The notes under the pieces are model-generated. The model was not told the DNA's origin and searched no databases. It saw only the letters and a list, made by a program, of their open reading frames with translations. Shown here in pieces: positions 50,781 to 58,492 of a DNA stretch of 64,000 bases. The stretch comes from Rickettsia endosymbiont of Cantharis rufa (GTDB taxonomy: Bacteria > Pseudomonadota > Alphaproteobacteria > Rickettsiales > Rickettsiaceae). Position 1 is the stretch's first letter. Every line of letters starts with the position of its first letter. The position numbers were made by a program, and so were the translations under genes. Location: the NCBI RefSeq assembly GCF_964026445.1, contig NZ_OZ032150.1, forward strand, positions 1,364,001 through 1,428,000. The letters are read 5' to 3'.

Positions 50781-51059
50781 TTAAAAATTTTCTATATTGC
50801 GATACGAACTTATAATACGTAAAATTTGTAAAGGGCTGGTATTAGGATCATAAATAATATAATAATTATATACAATCCAAAAGCGTAAGGGTTTATTTGT
50901 TAAATCTTCACGTTTACTTCCTATGTTAGGATTATTAGCTAATTTATAAAAAGCTTGTTCCAAGCATTCTAGTACGTTATCAGCTGCTCTAATACTATCA
51001 TTTGTTATATAAATATCTTGTTTAGCTCAGCTAGTTAAAATAAATTGATTTTTAACCAT
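50781..51059 (-). pseudogene. parE: ParE-type toxin with in-frame stop
   Basis: From an ATG at 51059 that overlaps the parD stop by 8 bases (ATGGTTAA), the frame reads MVKNQFILTS, TGA, AKQDIYITNDSIRAADNVLE, CLEQAFYKLANNPNIGSKRE, LTNKPLRFWIVYNYYIIYDP, LQILRIISSYRNIENF. The C-terminal part is the RelE/ParE fold. Codon 11 is a stop, and the helix after QDI is shorter than usual. A downstream restart would make a toxin without its first strand. Confidence 0.8.
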
Positions 51060-51333
51060 TGTTTTTTAAATAAGCTTTACGAAAATCACGAATATCTTGT
51101 AACGCTTTTTCTCCTGGAATTAATTTACCTTCAGCAGCCTGGTCTAAACCAATCTGTATTTCGTGATTAAGCCATGTTTTATAATTTTCAAACTGAACAT
51201 TTTGAGAAAAATTTTCAGATTTGACCATTAAACGTAACGCCGCTCTTATAACTTCACTTGAAGAATGGTAAAAGCCGCTTCCTACCTGTTTATTTATATA
51301 TTTTTCAAGTTCAGGAGTTAAAGAAATATTCAT
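51052..51333 (-). CDS. parD: ParD-type antitoxin
   Basis: The 93-residue protein opens MNISLTPELEKYINKQVGSG, then FYHSSSEVIRAALRLMVKSE, the ribbon-helix-helix DNA-binding domain of ParD. A long helical C-terminal arm (EIQIGLDQAAEGKLIPG) would wrap the ParE toxin. It is intact and overlaps parE by 8 bp. With the toxin broken it may persist as a DNA-binding repressor only. Confidence 0.9.
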   Translation of the reverse strand: MNISLTPELEKYINKQVGSGFYHSSSEVIRAALRLMVKSENFSQNVQFENYKTWLNHEIQIGLDQAAEGKLIPGEKALQDIRDFRKAYLKNNG

Positions 51334-51425
51334 AATATTACCTTTAGAATAACAATAATTGATATTAGCATAACATTATATGTTATTTCAAGAAGATTTA
51401 AGTCATCTTTTAATTTGATAGCTTC

Positions 51426-52255
51426 GGTCGTGCCCCCGTATTGCAGCTTAGCATGAATAGTCTATAATCCTCAAACAGTAATAAGAGAGAATTATAGTTA
51501 AGGAGTTATGACAAGAATATATGTTAAGTGTAGATCAAGAATAGATGTTAAGTGTAGATATTATAACGACACAGAAAAAGTAGTAAAGGCGGGATATTCA
51601 ATTTCAAAACAACAGAGATATCAATGCAAGCAGTGTAATCGATATTTTTAACTGTAATATATTAATAATGCCTCTAAGCCTGGAGTCAAGGCTCAGATAG
51701 TAGATATGTCAATCAATGGCTCTGGAGTTAGGGATACAGTAAGAGTATTAAAAGTGGGTATCAATACGGTTATCCGTGTTTTAAAAAAATCTAGCGTTAA
51801 AAAAGATAAATCATTCTATCAATACGATAGAAGTAATTATTGCTCCTGAAATAGATGAACAATGGTCTTATGTACAGAATAAATCCAAACAAAGATGGCT
51901 TTGATATTCTTTGGATAAGATTTTGTTAAAAGTAGTTGCTTATACTTTTGGTACAAGATGTGATAGCACATCAGAATCATTACTGAAAAAAACCGGAGGA
52001 TTTTAAGGTTACTTTTTACTTTACAGATGGATAGGGAAGTTATGCTAGGTTATTAGATCCCAAAAAACACATTGTTAGTAAAAAATATACTCAACGGATA
52101 GAACGGGGTAACTTAAATCTTAGAACAAGATGCAAAAGACTGACACGTAAAACAATTTGTTTTTCCAAGTCATTGGATATTCATGATAAAGTCATCGGAA
52201 CTCTTATTGAACGTATAGCATTTAATACCCACATCTGTAAAATGGAGGTGCGACC
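51426..52255 (+). mobile_element. IS1-like element, copy E, with 9-bp target duplication
   Basis: The 830-bp copy starts GGTCGTGCCCCCGTATTGCAG and ends GGAGGTGCGACC. A perfect GATAGCTTC duplication flanks it (51417-51425 and 52256-52264). It lies between parD and hicB, ending just at the hicB stop codon, without damaging either gene. It carries the shared stops in InsA and InsB. Confidence 0.94.
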
Positions 52256-52263
52256 GATAGCTT

Positions 52264-52605
52264 CTAACACTTAATATATTCATTTAAAGCTTTCTTAACT
52301 ATTCCATTCAAAGTATCACCGTGTTGCATAGCATATAAACTTACTTCTTTATGCAATTCAGGCTCTATTCTAACATTAAAACTACCTTTAAACGGTTTAT
52401 CGGGAATTTTACCGACTATATTACAATCTTCTAGATAACTATCTACAGCTTCATGCAATGATTTTATTAAAGTTTTAGCATCAGAGCCTTCATAAGTTAT
52501 TAAATCTCTTATAAATTCTACTTTACCAAAAAATAATTCTTCTGAAGCGTCAAAATGTACTGATCCTAAATAACCTTTATAACTCATAAAATCGTTTTTT
52601 ATCAT
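52264..52605 (-). CDS. hicB: HicB-type antitoxin
   Basis: The 113-residue protein has the degenerate RNase H-like HicB fold (MSYKGYLGSVHFDASEELFF, GKVEFIRDLITYEG, TLIKSLHEAVDSYLEDC) and a C-terminal ribbon-helix-helix (GSFNVRIEPELHKEVSLYAM, TLNGIVKKALNEYI). It neutralises HicA and represses the operon. It overlaps the hicA stop by 4 bp. The last base of the IS1-like target duplication is the third base of its TAG stop, so the insertion just spared it. Confidence 0.93.
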   Translation of the reverse strand: MIKNDFMSYKGYLGSVHFDASEELFFGKVEFIRDLITYEGSDAKTLIKSLHEAVDSYLEDCNIVGKIPDKPFKGSFNVRIEPELHKEVSLYAMQHGDTLNGIVKKALNEYIKC

Positions 52606-52859
52606 ATTAGCCCCTCTTCTTCTAATTTTTTAATTACTTGTTCAATTAAATATGGCTTTATAATTGGTTTAGGATGAGGTTTATGCATGTTAATAATTAA
52701 AGCTGTTTTTTTATTATAAAATTTTCTTCTAGAACCACCGGTTTTACCCGTTGTAAGTTCTTCAAAATGTAAACTACCTAGCAGTCTAGTTAACTCATCC
52801 CAAGTAAAGTCTTTAGGTTTTGATTTCAATCTCTTAATAAGTTTATCTATTGAACTCAA
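52602..52859 (-). CDS. hicA: HicA-type mRNA interferase toxin
   Basis: The 85-residue protein has the small dsRBD-like HicA fold: KPKDFTWDELTRLLGSLHFE, TGGSRRKFYNKKTALIINMH and KPHPKPIIKPYLIEQVIKKL. The His in NMHKPHP is the candidate catalytic residue of this subgroup. HicA cleaves mRNA and is held by HicB. Both members are intact, the only complete toxin-antitoxin pair visible in this window. The order toxin then antitoxin with a 4-bp overlap is usual for hic operons. Confidence 0.92.
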   Translation of the reverse strand: MSSIDKLIKRLKSKPKDFTWDELTRLLGSLHFEELTTGKTGGSRRKFYNKKTALIINMHKPHPKPIIKPYLIEQVIKKLEEEGLI

Positions 52860-52948
52860 TTTAATATTTTTTTAATTACAACATAATTGTAGCATCATTT
52901 ATTAATACAAGCAACTAAAATTAGTTACATGAAATAAAGATTTAAGGA

Positions 52949-53830
52949 TTAGCTAGCTATCAAATTATTCTTTACAAGATACTCCTTAATCTTGAGTAAA
53001 TCATACCAAGAGGTGCGTTTTTGCGTAGGTTGGCGTAGTAGATAAGCGGGATGAAATATTGCGGTAGTCTGAATGGGTGAAGATAAATATTTATTGCTAT
53101 AAAAATAATATTCTTGTCTAATTTTAGTAATACCTGAATTTTTTCCAAGTAAACTAGTGGCAGCCGTGCTACCGACTAGAATAATTAGCTTGGGATTAAT
53201 AAGAGCAATATGCTTCTCAACGAAAGGTCTACAAATATCGACTTCTTCAGGCGTCGGCTGTCTATTAGCAGGAGGACGCCAAAATACCGTATTGGTAATA
53301 TAAGCGTTATTTTTTCGTGAAACCCCGATAGCATGCAGCATGTTATCGAGTAAATTTCCGCTTTCTCCGCAAAAAGGCATTCCTTTCAAATCTTCGGTAC
53401 TTCCCGGAGCTTCTCCTATTAACATAATTTTAGCTTCTGGATTACCATCACCGAATACAGTGTTAGTAGCAAATTTCTTAAGTTCACAGCCATTAAAATC
53501 TTGTAGAGATTTTCGTAGTTCTTCTATATTATTAGCTTTATCGGCAAGAGCTCTTGCTAAGGTTATATAGTCAATTGATTTGGACCCGTCTACATTGTTG
53601 CTCGTCGTTCTCCTATTAGTTATAGGCTTCGCTCCTTGCTCCTTGTATCCGAATCCAACTGGATTGACTATGTTATCGTACGTATCGGATTTGATTTTTG
53701 CTTCAGGCATAAGTTTTACTTGTGGCTTTTCGGTTAGCTTGGTATTATTACTCACTTTTAATTTCGGCAGATGCTCGTAGCAACAATATTCAACACCGAT
53801 TGCACTTAACCATTTAAGCGTATTATTCAT
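52949..53830 (-). CDS. Uracil-DNA glycosylase family protein with in-frame palindromic element
   Basis: From the ATG at 53830 (MNNTLKWLSAIGVEYCCYEH) the product is 293 residues. The family motifs are visible: FGDGNPEAKIMLIGEAPGST (uracil-binding motif A), PFCGESGNLLDNML, ITNTVFWRPPANRQPTPEE and TAIFHPAYLLRQ (motif B). The 4Fe-4S Cys pattern of type 4 enzymes is suggested by CELKKFATN and CRPF but is not certain. Codons for about 36 residues (DNA 53567-53674) come from a palindromic element. The longer frame from 53884 would overlap rluD and is rejected. Confidence 0.87.
   Translation of the reverse strand: MNNTLKWLSAIGVEYCCYEHLPKLKVSNNTKLTEKPQVKLMPEAKIKSDTYDNIVNPVGFGYKEQGAKPITNRRTTSNNVDGSKSIDYITLARALADKANNIEELRKSLQDFNGCELKKFATNTVFGDGNPEAKIMLIGEAPGSTEDLKGMPFCGESGNLLDNMLHAIGVSRKNNAYITNTVFWRPPANRQPTPEEVDICRPFVEKHIALINPKLIILVGSTAATSLLGKNSGITKIRQEYYFYSNKYLSSPIQTTAIFHPAYLLRQPTQKRTSWYDLLKIKEYLVKNNLIAS
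53567..53674. repeat. Palindromic element inserted in frame in the glycosylase gene
   Basis: The stretch encodes NPVGFGYKEQGAKPITNRRT, then TSNNVDGSKSIDY in the minus-strand gene. The znuA gene carries a related insert at 58966-59064 (SVGFNYKGRRAKPIDNRRAT, then SDLLSEFKSFDY) in the same reading frame. Both lie in linkers outside the catalytic motifs. The DNA shared is about 80-100 bp. Confidence 0.85.
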
Positions 53831-53846
53831 TATCTTAAAATAAAAT

Positions 53847-54785
53847 ATGTTAAAACATTCCGTACCGCACGAACTGAACGGCATAAGGCTTGATAAAGCT
53901 CTATCATTGCTTCTTGGGAATGTCTCAAGAAATCAAATTCAAAAAACTATTAAGAGTTCTTGCGTACAAGTTAATGATGTAATTATTTCTGATTCTGACA
54001 TTTTGGTCAAGGAGAATGATGTTATATTATTTTCTTTCAAAGAGCCTGAAGAACTAAAAATTGCAGCAGCAAATATAGCACTTGATATAATCTATGAAGA
54101 TGATGATTTGATAGTAATTAATAAAGCTGCCGGTATGACGGTACACCCAGGGGTTGGTCATCATGACGATACACTAGTTAATGCCTTACTTTATCATACC
54201 AAAAATTTATCGGATATAGGTTCATCGGAAAGACCCGGAATAGTGCATCGTTTAGATAAAGATACTTCAGGTTTGATGGTGGTTGCTAAAAATAATAAAG
54301 CCCATATGTTGCTTGCAAACCAGATAGAGCAAAGACAAGTAGTACGAAAATATAAAGCGTTAGTTTGGGGGGTTGTTAATCCGCCAGAAGGAACAATAAA
54401 AAATAATATAGGTCGCAGCCGAATAGACCGCCAAAAAATGACCATATTAAAATATGGCGGTAAAGAAGCCGTTACACATTACAAGACCCTAGAGCTGTTT
54501 TACGGCGGTACTATTAGTATGGTGGAATGCAAACTTAGTACTGGTAGAACTCATCAAATCAGGGTACAGCTAAGCCACTTAAAGCATTCAGTAGTCGGTG
54601 ACCAAACCTATGGCAATAACGACCGAAAAATTGCTCATTCCCTACCCAAACTCAAAGCAAAATTAATTGATTTTAAACGTCAGGCCCTGCACTCGTGGTA
54701 TTTAAGCTTTACTCATCCGACTAGTAATGAGATTATGGAATTTTCTTGTGAAATGCCAAGAGATATGGAAGAGATAATTAGTTAA
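53847..54785 (+). CDS. rluD: Ribosomal large-subunit pseudouridine synthase, RluD type
   Basis: The 312-residue protein has an N-terminal S4 domain (GIRLDKALSLLLGNVSRNQI) and a RluA/RluD catalytic domain with HRLDKDTSGLMVVAKN, where the Asp is the nucleophile. KAAGMTVHPG, STGRTHQIRVQLSHL and ALHSWYLSFTHP follow the family. It makes pseudouridines in helix 69 of 23S rRNA. It is divergent from the glycosylase gene and 9 bp upstream of prmC. Confidence 0.95.
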   Translation: MLKHSVPHELNGIRLDKALSLLLGNVSRNQIQKTIKSSCVQVNDVIISDSDILVKENDVILFSFKEPEELKIAAANIALDIIYEDDDLIVINKAAGMTVHPGVGHHDDTLVNALLYHTKNLSDIGSSERPGIVHRLDKDTSGLMVVAKNNKAHMLLANQIEQRQVVRKYKALVWGVVNPPEGTIKNNIGRSRIDRQKMTILKYGGKEAVTHYKTLELFYGGTISMVECKLSTGRTHQIRVQLSHLKHSVVGDQTYGNNDRKIAHSLPKLKAKLIDFKRQALHSWYLSFTHPTSNEIMEFSCEMPRDMEEIIS

Positions 54786-54794
54786 AAATATTTT

Positions 54795-55949
54795 ATGCAA
54801 TGCTCCATAAAGCAAATTCTTAGTAACGCTACAGATAAATTAAATAAAATAAACATCAATTCACCGCAATTAGAAGCGCGAGTTTTACTACAGCATATTA
54901 TAAATAAACCTATTGAGTATTTGCTCATTAACCTTGATGAGCAGTTAAATCAGTCGGAGATAGAAGCTTTTGAAAAACTGTTAGAGAGAAGATTAAAGCA
55001 TGAACCGATAGCTTATATTACTGGTGTTAAAGAATTTTACTCACGTGAATTTATAGTTAATAAACATGTACTAATTCCAAGAAGTGATACTGAAGTTTTA
55101 GTAGATGTTGTATCTCAATGTCATTCCCGCGTAGGTGGGAATCCAGAAAAAAAGCAACTAGATTCCGTGGCCAAGCCACGGAATGACAGCATACTAGAAC
55201 TCGGTACTGGTAGCGGTTGTATTGCTATCAGCCTATTATGTGAGCTACCAAACGCTAAGGCAGTAGCAACTGATATAAGTCTTGATGCTATAGAAGTTGC
55301 TAGAAATAATGCCCTGAAGCGTCAAGTAAGTAATCGTATAAAAATAATTCATAGCGACTGGTTTGAAAATATCAAAGATCAAAAATTTGATGTTATAGTT
55401 AGCAACCCGCCATATATATCGTACACCGAAAAACCAGAAATGGTACTTGAGACACTGAACCATGAACCGCACCTTGCATTATTTGCTGAAGAAGATGGCT
55501 TGCAAGCTTACCGTATAATCGCTGAAAATGCCAAGCAATTCTTAAAACCAACCGGTAAGATTATATTAGAAATAGGTTTTAATCAAGCAGATAAAGTTAG
55601 CAAGATCTTTTTAGATTACGGCTATAATATAGATAATATTTATAAAGATTTGCAGTCACATAGTAGAGTAATAGAAATATCTCTTATTAATTTAAATAGA
55701 TCATACGCAAGACGAATCGGTAAAAGCTCGTCAGGGGTGCAACAAAATTTATTAGATAACGAACTATCGAAATATTTATTTTCTAAAGAAAAACTTGTAA
55801 GTGAAAAACGTAAGATATTTTTGGAAATAGGCTTTGGTATGGGTGAGCATTTCGTTAATCAAGCCAGATTAAATCCTGATGCACTTTTTATTGGGGTAGA
55901 AGTATATTTAAATGGAGTTGCAAATGTTTTAAAGCTCGTTGGGGAGTAG
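54795..55949 (+). CDS. prmC: PrmC methyltransferase domain fused to a truncated TrmB domain
   Basis: The 384-residue ORF starts MQCSIKQILSNATDKLNKIN. Residues 1-305 are PrmC (HemK): LIPRSDTEVLVDVV, ILELGTGSGCIAISLL (SAM site) and FDVIVSNPPYIS (NPPY catalytic motif). It methylates release factors. In Rickettsia it is fused to TrmB, the tRNA m7G46 methyltransferase, which begins RKIFLEIGFGMGEH here. A CAG-to-TAG change gives a stop after LVGE; the frame continues NITNFLLFPNNLDLIL and then runs into the IS at 56004. PrmC looks complete; TrmB does not. Residues 107-132 come from a palindromic insert. Confidence 0.88.
   Translation: MQCSIKQILSNATDKLNKININSPQLEARVLLQHIINKPIEYLLINLDEQLNQSEIEAFEKLLERRLKHEPIAYITGVKEFYSREFIVNKHVLIPRSDTEVLVDVVSQCHSRVGGNPEKKQLDSVAKPRNDSILELGTGSGCIAISLLCELPNAKAVATDISLDAIEVARNNALKRQVSNRIKIIHSDWFENIKDQKFDVIVSNPPYISYTEKPEMVLETLNHEPHLALFAEEDGLQAYRIIAENAKQFLKPTGKIILEIGFNQADKVSKIFLDYGYNIDNIYKDLQSHSRVIEISLINLNRSYARRIGKSSSGVQQNLLDNELSKYLFSKEKLVSEKRKIFLEIGFGMGEHFVNQARLNPDALFIGVEVYLNGVANVLKLVGE
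55113..55190 (+). repeat. Hybrid palindromic element inserted in frame in prmC
   Basis: Codons 107-132 read SQCHSRVGGNPEKKQLDSVA, then KPRNDS. The DNA combines a CATTCCCGCGTAGGTGGGAA block with a GATTCCGTGGCCAAGCCACG block from a second family. The insert falls between VLVDVV and ILELGTGSG, immediately before the SAM-binding loop, and keeps the frame. The insert adds 26 residues. Confidence 0.88.
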
Positions 55950-56003
55950 AATATCACGAATTTTTTATTATTTCCTAATAATTTAGATTTAATATTAAAT
56001 ATA
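55950..56003 (+). pseudogene. trmB: Cut end of the TrmB coding region
   Basis: After the TAG, the frame still reads NITNFLLFPNNLDLILN before meeting the IS3-family element. The rest of the methyltransferase (about 130 codons, including the DPWxKxRHxKRR region) is not present after the IS, where tsaE begins on the other strand. The 3-bp flanks ATA and TTA differ, which supports a deletion linked to the IS. Confidence 0.7.
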
Positions 56004-56022
56004 TGATGCGACTATAGTTTTC

Positions 56023-56854
56023 GGCCGCACCTCCATTTTACAGATGTGGATATTAAAAGGCTATACGTTCAATAAGAGTTCCAATGACTTTATCATGAAT
56101 ATCCAATGACTTGGAAAAACAAATTGTTTTACGTGTCAGTCTTTTGCATCTTGTTCTAAGATTTAAGTTACCCCGTTCTATCCGTTGAGTATATTTTTTA
56201 CTAACAATGTGTTTTTTGGGATCTAATAACCCAGCATAACTTCCCCATCCATCTGTAAAGTAAAAAGTAACCTTAAAATCCTCCAGTTTTTTTCAGTAAT
56301 GATTCTGATGTGCTATCACATCTTGTACCAAAAGTATAAGCAACTACTTTTAACAAAATCTTATCCAAAGAATACCAAAGCCATCTTTGTTTGGATTTAT
56401 TCTGTACATAAGGCCATTGTTCATCTATTTCAGGAGCAATAATTACTTCTATCGTATTGATAGAATGATTTATCTTTTTTAACGCTAGATTTTTTTAAAA
56501 CACGGATAACCGTATTGATACCCACTTTTAATACTCTTACTGTATCCCTAACTCCAGAGCCATTGATTGACATATCTACTATCTGAGTCTTGACTCCAGG
56601 CTTAGAGGCATTATTAATATATTACAGTTAAAAATATCGATTACACTGCTTGCATTGATATCTCTGTTGTTTTGAAATTGAATATCCCGCCTTTACTACT
56701 TTTTCTGTGTCGTTATAATATCTACACTTAACATCTATTCTTGATCTACACTTAACATCTATTCTTGCCATAACTCCTTAACTATAATTCTCTCTTATTA
56801 CTGTTTGAGGATTATAGACTATTCATGCTAAGCTGCAATACGGGGGGCGCGACT
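56023..56854 (-). mobile_element. IS1-like element, copy F, with 8-bp target duplication
   Basis: The 832-bp reverse copy begins GGCCGCACCTCCATTTTACAG and ends GGGGGCGCGACT. A perfect TAGTTTTC duplication flanks it (56015-56022 and 56855-56862), which lies in the IS3 end. It therefore jumped into the IS3-family element after that element was in place. Like copy B it keeps TGG in DGWGSY but has the other shared lesions. Confidence 0.94.
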
Positions 56855-56903
56855 TAGTTTTCCAGAAAGTTAATAATAGACGATATTAACAGTAGGGATA
56901 AAA

Positions 56904-57122
56904 ATGCCGGATATAGAGCCAAAGATATATCCAGCTGAATTTAAAGAATCAGCGATTAGATTAACTATTGAGTCTAAGCAACCTTTTGCTCAAGCAGCTA
57001 GAGAACTAGCAATTACGAAGTATAGTCTATATAATTGGGTTAATAAACATTCAAAACTCAAGGAAGTAATGAGATATGAAGAACATCTGTATGATGAATT
57101 AAGGAGATTGAAGAAGAACTAG
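56904..57122 (+). pseudogene. IS3-family OrfA (frameshifted), copy 2
   Basis: The product is identical to copy 1 except for an Ala-to-Thr change (RLTIESK). It has the same early stop after LRRLKKN and the same shifts needed to restore the zipper and the AAAYFAKE end. The identical lesion in both copies shows it was present before the element duplicated. Confidence 0.8.
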
Positions 57123-57236
57123 ATAGAGTAACACAAGAACGTGATCTATTAAAAAGGCTGCCGCGTACTTTGCAAAAGAATCCCAATAAGGTACGCATGG
57201 ATAAAGGAAAACAGAGGTAATTTTTCCATTTCTGCT

Positions 57237-58049
57237 ATGTGTAAATTTATGAAAGTATCACGTAATGGTTATTATGAATGGTTAAATAATCTTGGATGTA
57301 ATAGGGTTAAAGAAGGTAATGAATTAACAAACAGAATTGAAATTATCTTTAAAGAAGGTAGAGGTAATTATGGAACTAGACCTATTAAAAAGGAACTATC
57401 ACGGCAAGATATAACTGCTAGTAGGAGACGCATTGCAAGACTAATAAAAGAAGCTAATTTGCTATGTAAAACTAAACGTAAATTTAAAGCCATTACTGAC
57501 TCTAATCATAATAAGCAAATTGCTCCTAATTTATTAAATAGAGAGTTTACAGTTTATGCTGCTAATTGTTATTGGGTTGGAGACATAACCTATGTGCCAA
57601 CTGGTGAAGGCTGGCTATATTTAGCAACTGTTATTGATCTATTTTCTAGAAAAATTATAGGATGGTCTATGAGTAATAACATGAGAGCTGATTTGGTTAA
57701 TAATGCTTTATTAATGGCAATATGGCAACGTAAACCAGCAAAAGGGCTTATTTGGCATACTGATAGAGGTAGTCAATATTGTTCTGATAGTCATTTAAAA
57801 ATTATAAAACAACATGGTATCAAACAGAGTATGGGTCGTAAAGGAAATTGCTTGGATAATGCTGTTGCTGAAAGTTTCTTTCATACTATAAAAACAGAAT
57901 TAATGTATCAATATAAATTTAAAACTAAGGAGGAAGCAAAATATGCCATATTTGAATATATAGAGGTATTTTATAACCGTATCAGAATGTATTCTGCTAA
58001 CGATTATTTATCACCAGTAAGATATGAAGAGATACAAAATTGCGCTTAA
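57237..58049 (+). CDS. IS3-family transposase OrfB, copy 2
   Basis: The 270-residue ORF is a complete OrfB: HTH_21 region, GDITYVPTGEGWLYL (Asp), WHTDRGSQYCSDSH (Asp), [20 protein letters not shown] (Glu) and the final [20 protein letters not shown]. All three catalytic acids are present. It could work if a functional OrfA or fusion is supplied, but its own OrfA is shifted. Confidence 0.88.
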   Translation: MCKFMKVSRNGYYEWLNNLGCNRVKEGNELTNRIEIIFKEGRGNYGTRPIKKELSRQDITASRRRIARLIKEANLLCKTKRKFKAITDSNHNKQIAPNLLNREFTVYAANCYWVGDITYVPTGEGWLYLATVIDLFSRKIIGWSMSNNMRADLVNNALLMAIWQRKPAKGLIWHTDRGSQYCSDSHLKIIKQHGIKQSMGRKGNCLDNAVAESFFHTIKTELMYQYKFKTKEEAKYAIFEYIEVFYNRIRMYSANDYLSPVRYEEIQNCA

Positions 58050-58069
58050 ACAACTGTTCGGAAAAGTGT

Positions 58070-58492
58070 TTACAGATCATTATTTGTTATAATACTACAT
58101 AGACGTTTATTTTCGTCTAATACTTCTAGATTTACTTCGATTAAAGGCGGTGTTAGTAAATGCTTAATAATTTCAGACCATTCTATTAAAATTAAATTAC
58201 CGTTTAATGCTTCTTCAAATCCAAGTTCATAAATTTCTTCAGGTGATTTTAGACGATAAAGATCATAATGATAGATAGTAAAGTTGGGTGCTTTATATGT
58301 TTGCAGTAAGTTAAAGGTTGGACTTATAATGCTTGTATTTTCACCGCAAAAATGTTTAATAATTTCACGACAGAAAAATGTTTTACCGGCTCCAAGGTCA
58401 CCGTTAAGTAAAACTATATCATTTGGTTTTAAGCTTTGTGCTAAAAGCTTTGCGAGTTTTTTTGTTTCTTCTTCGCTATTTAGTGTAGGCAT
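58070..58492 (-). CDS. tsaE: tRNA threonylcarbamoyladenosine ATPase TsaE
   Basis: The 140-residue protein has Walker A LNGDLGAGKTFFCREI and the family TSIISPTFNLLQTY, then IYHYDLYRLKSPEEIYELGF, and IEWSEII. With TsaB and TsaD it makes t6A37 of tRNAs. Its last two codons and stop lie in the end of the IS3-family element, so the native C-terminus has been replaced or slightly cut. The conserved core is intact. It starts 13 bp inside the 3' end of znuA, so the cca-znuA-tsaE genes likely form one operon. Confidence 0.93.
   Translation of the reverse strand: MPTLNSEEETKKLAKLLAQSLKPNDIVLLNGDLGAGKTFFCREIIKHFCGENTSIISPTFNLLQTYKAPNFTIYHYDLYRLKSPEEIYELGFEEALNGNLILIEWSEIIKHLLTPPLIEVNLEVLDENKRLCSIITNNDL

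Larger units (their letters stand above)
56004..58079 (+). mobile_element. IS3-family element (copy 2) split by IS1-like copy F
   Basis: The ends match copy 1 (TGATGC at the left, TGATCTGTAAACACTTTTCC read inwards at the right). An IS1-like copy sits inside its left end. Excluding it, the element is about 1.24 kb. OrfB is complete. The flanks are trmB on the left and the last codons of tsaE on the right, and they lack a matching 3-bp duplication. Confidence 0.9.

Noticed and set aside
53831-53884. Longer start for the glycosylase gene
   Set aside because: It would overlap the divergent rluD start and has no family similarity before MNNTLKW.
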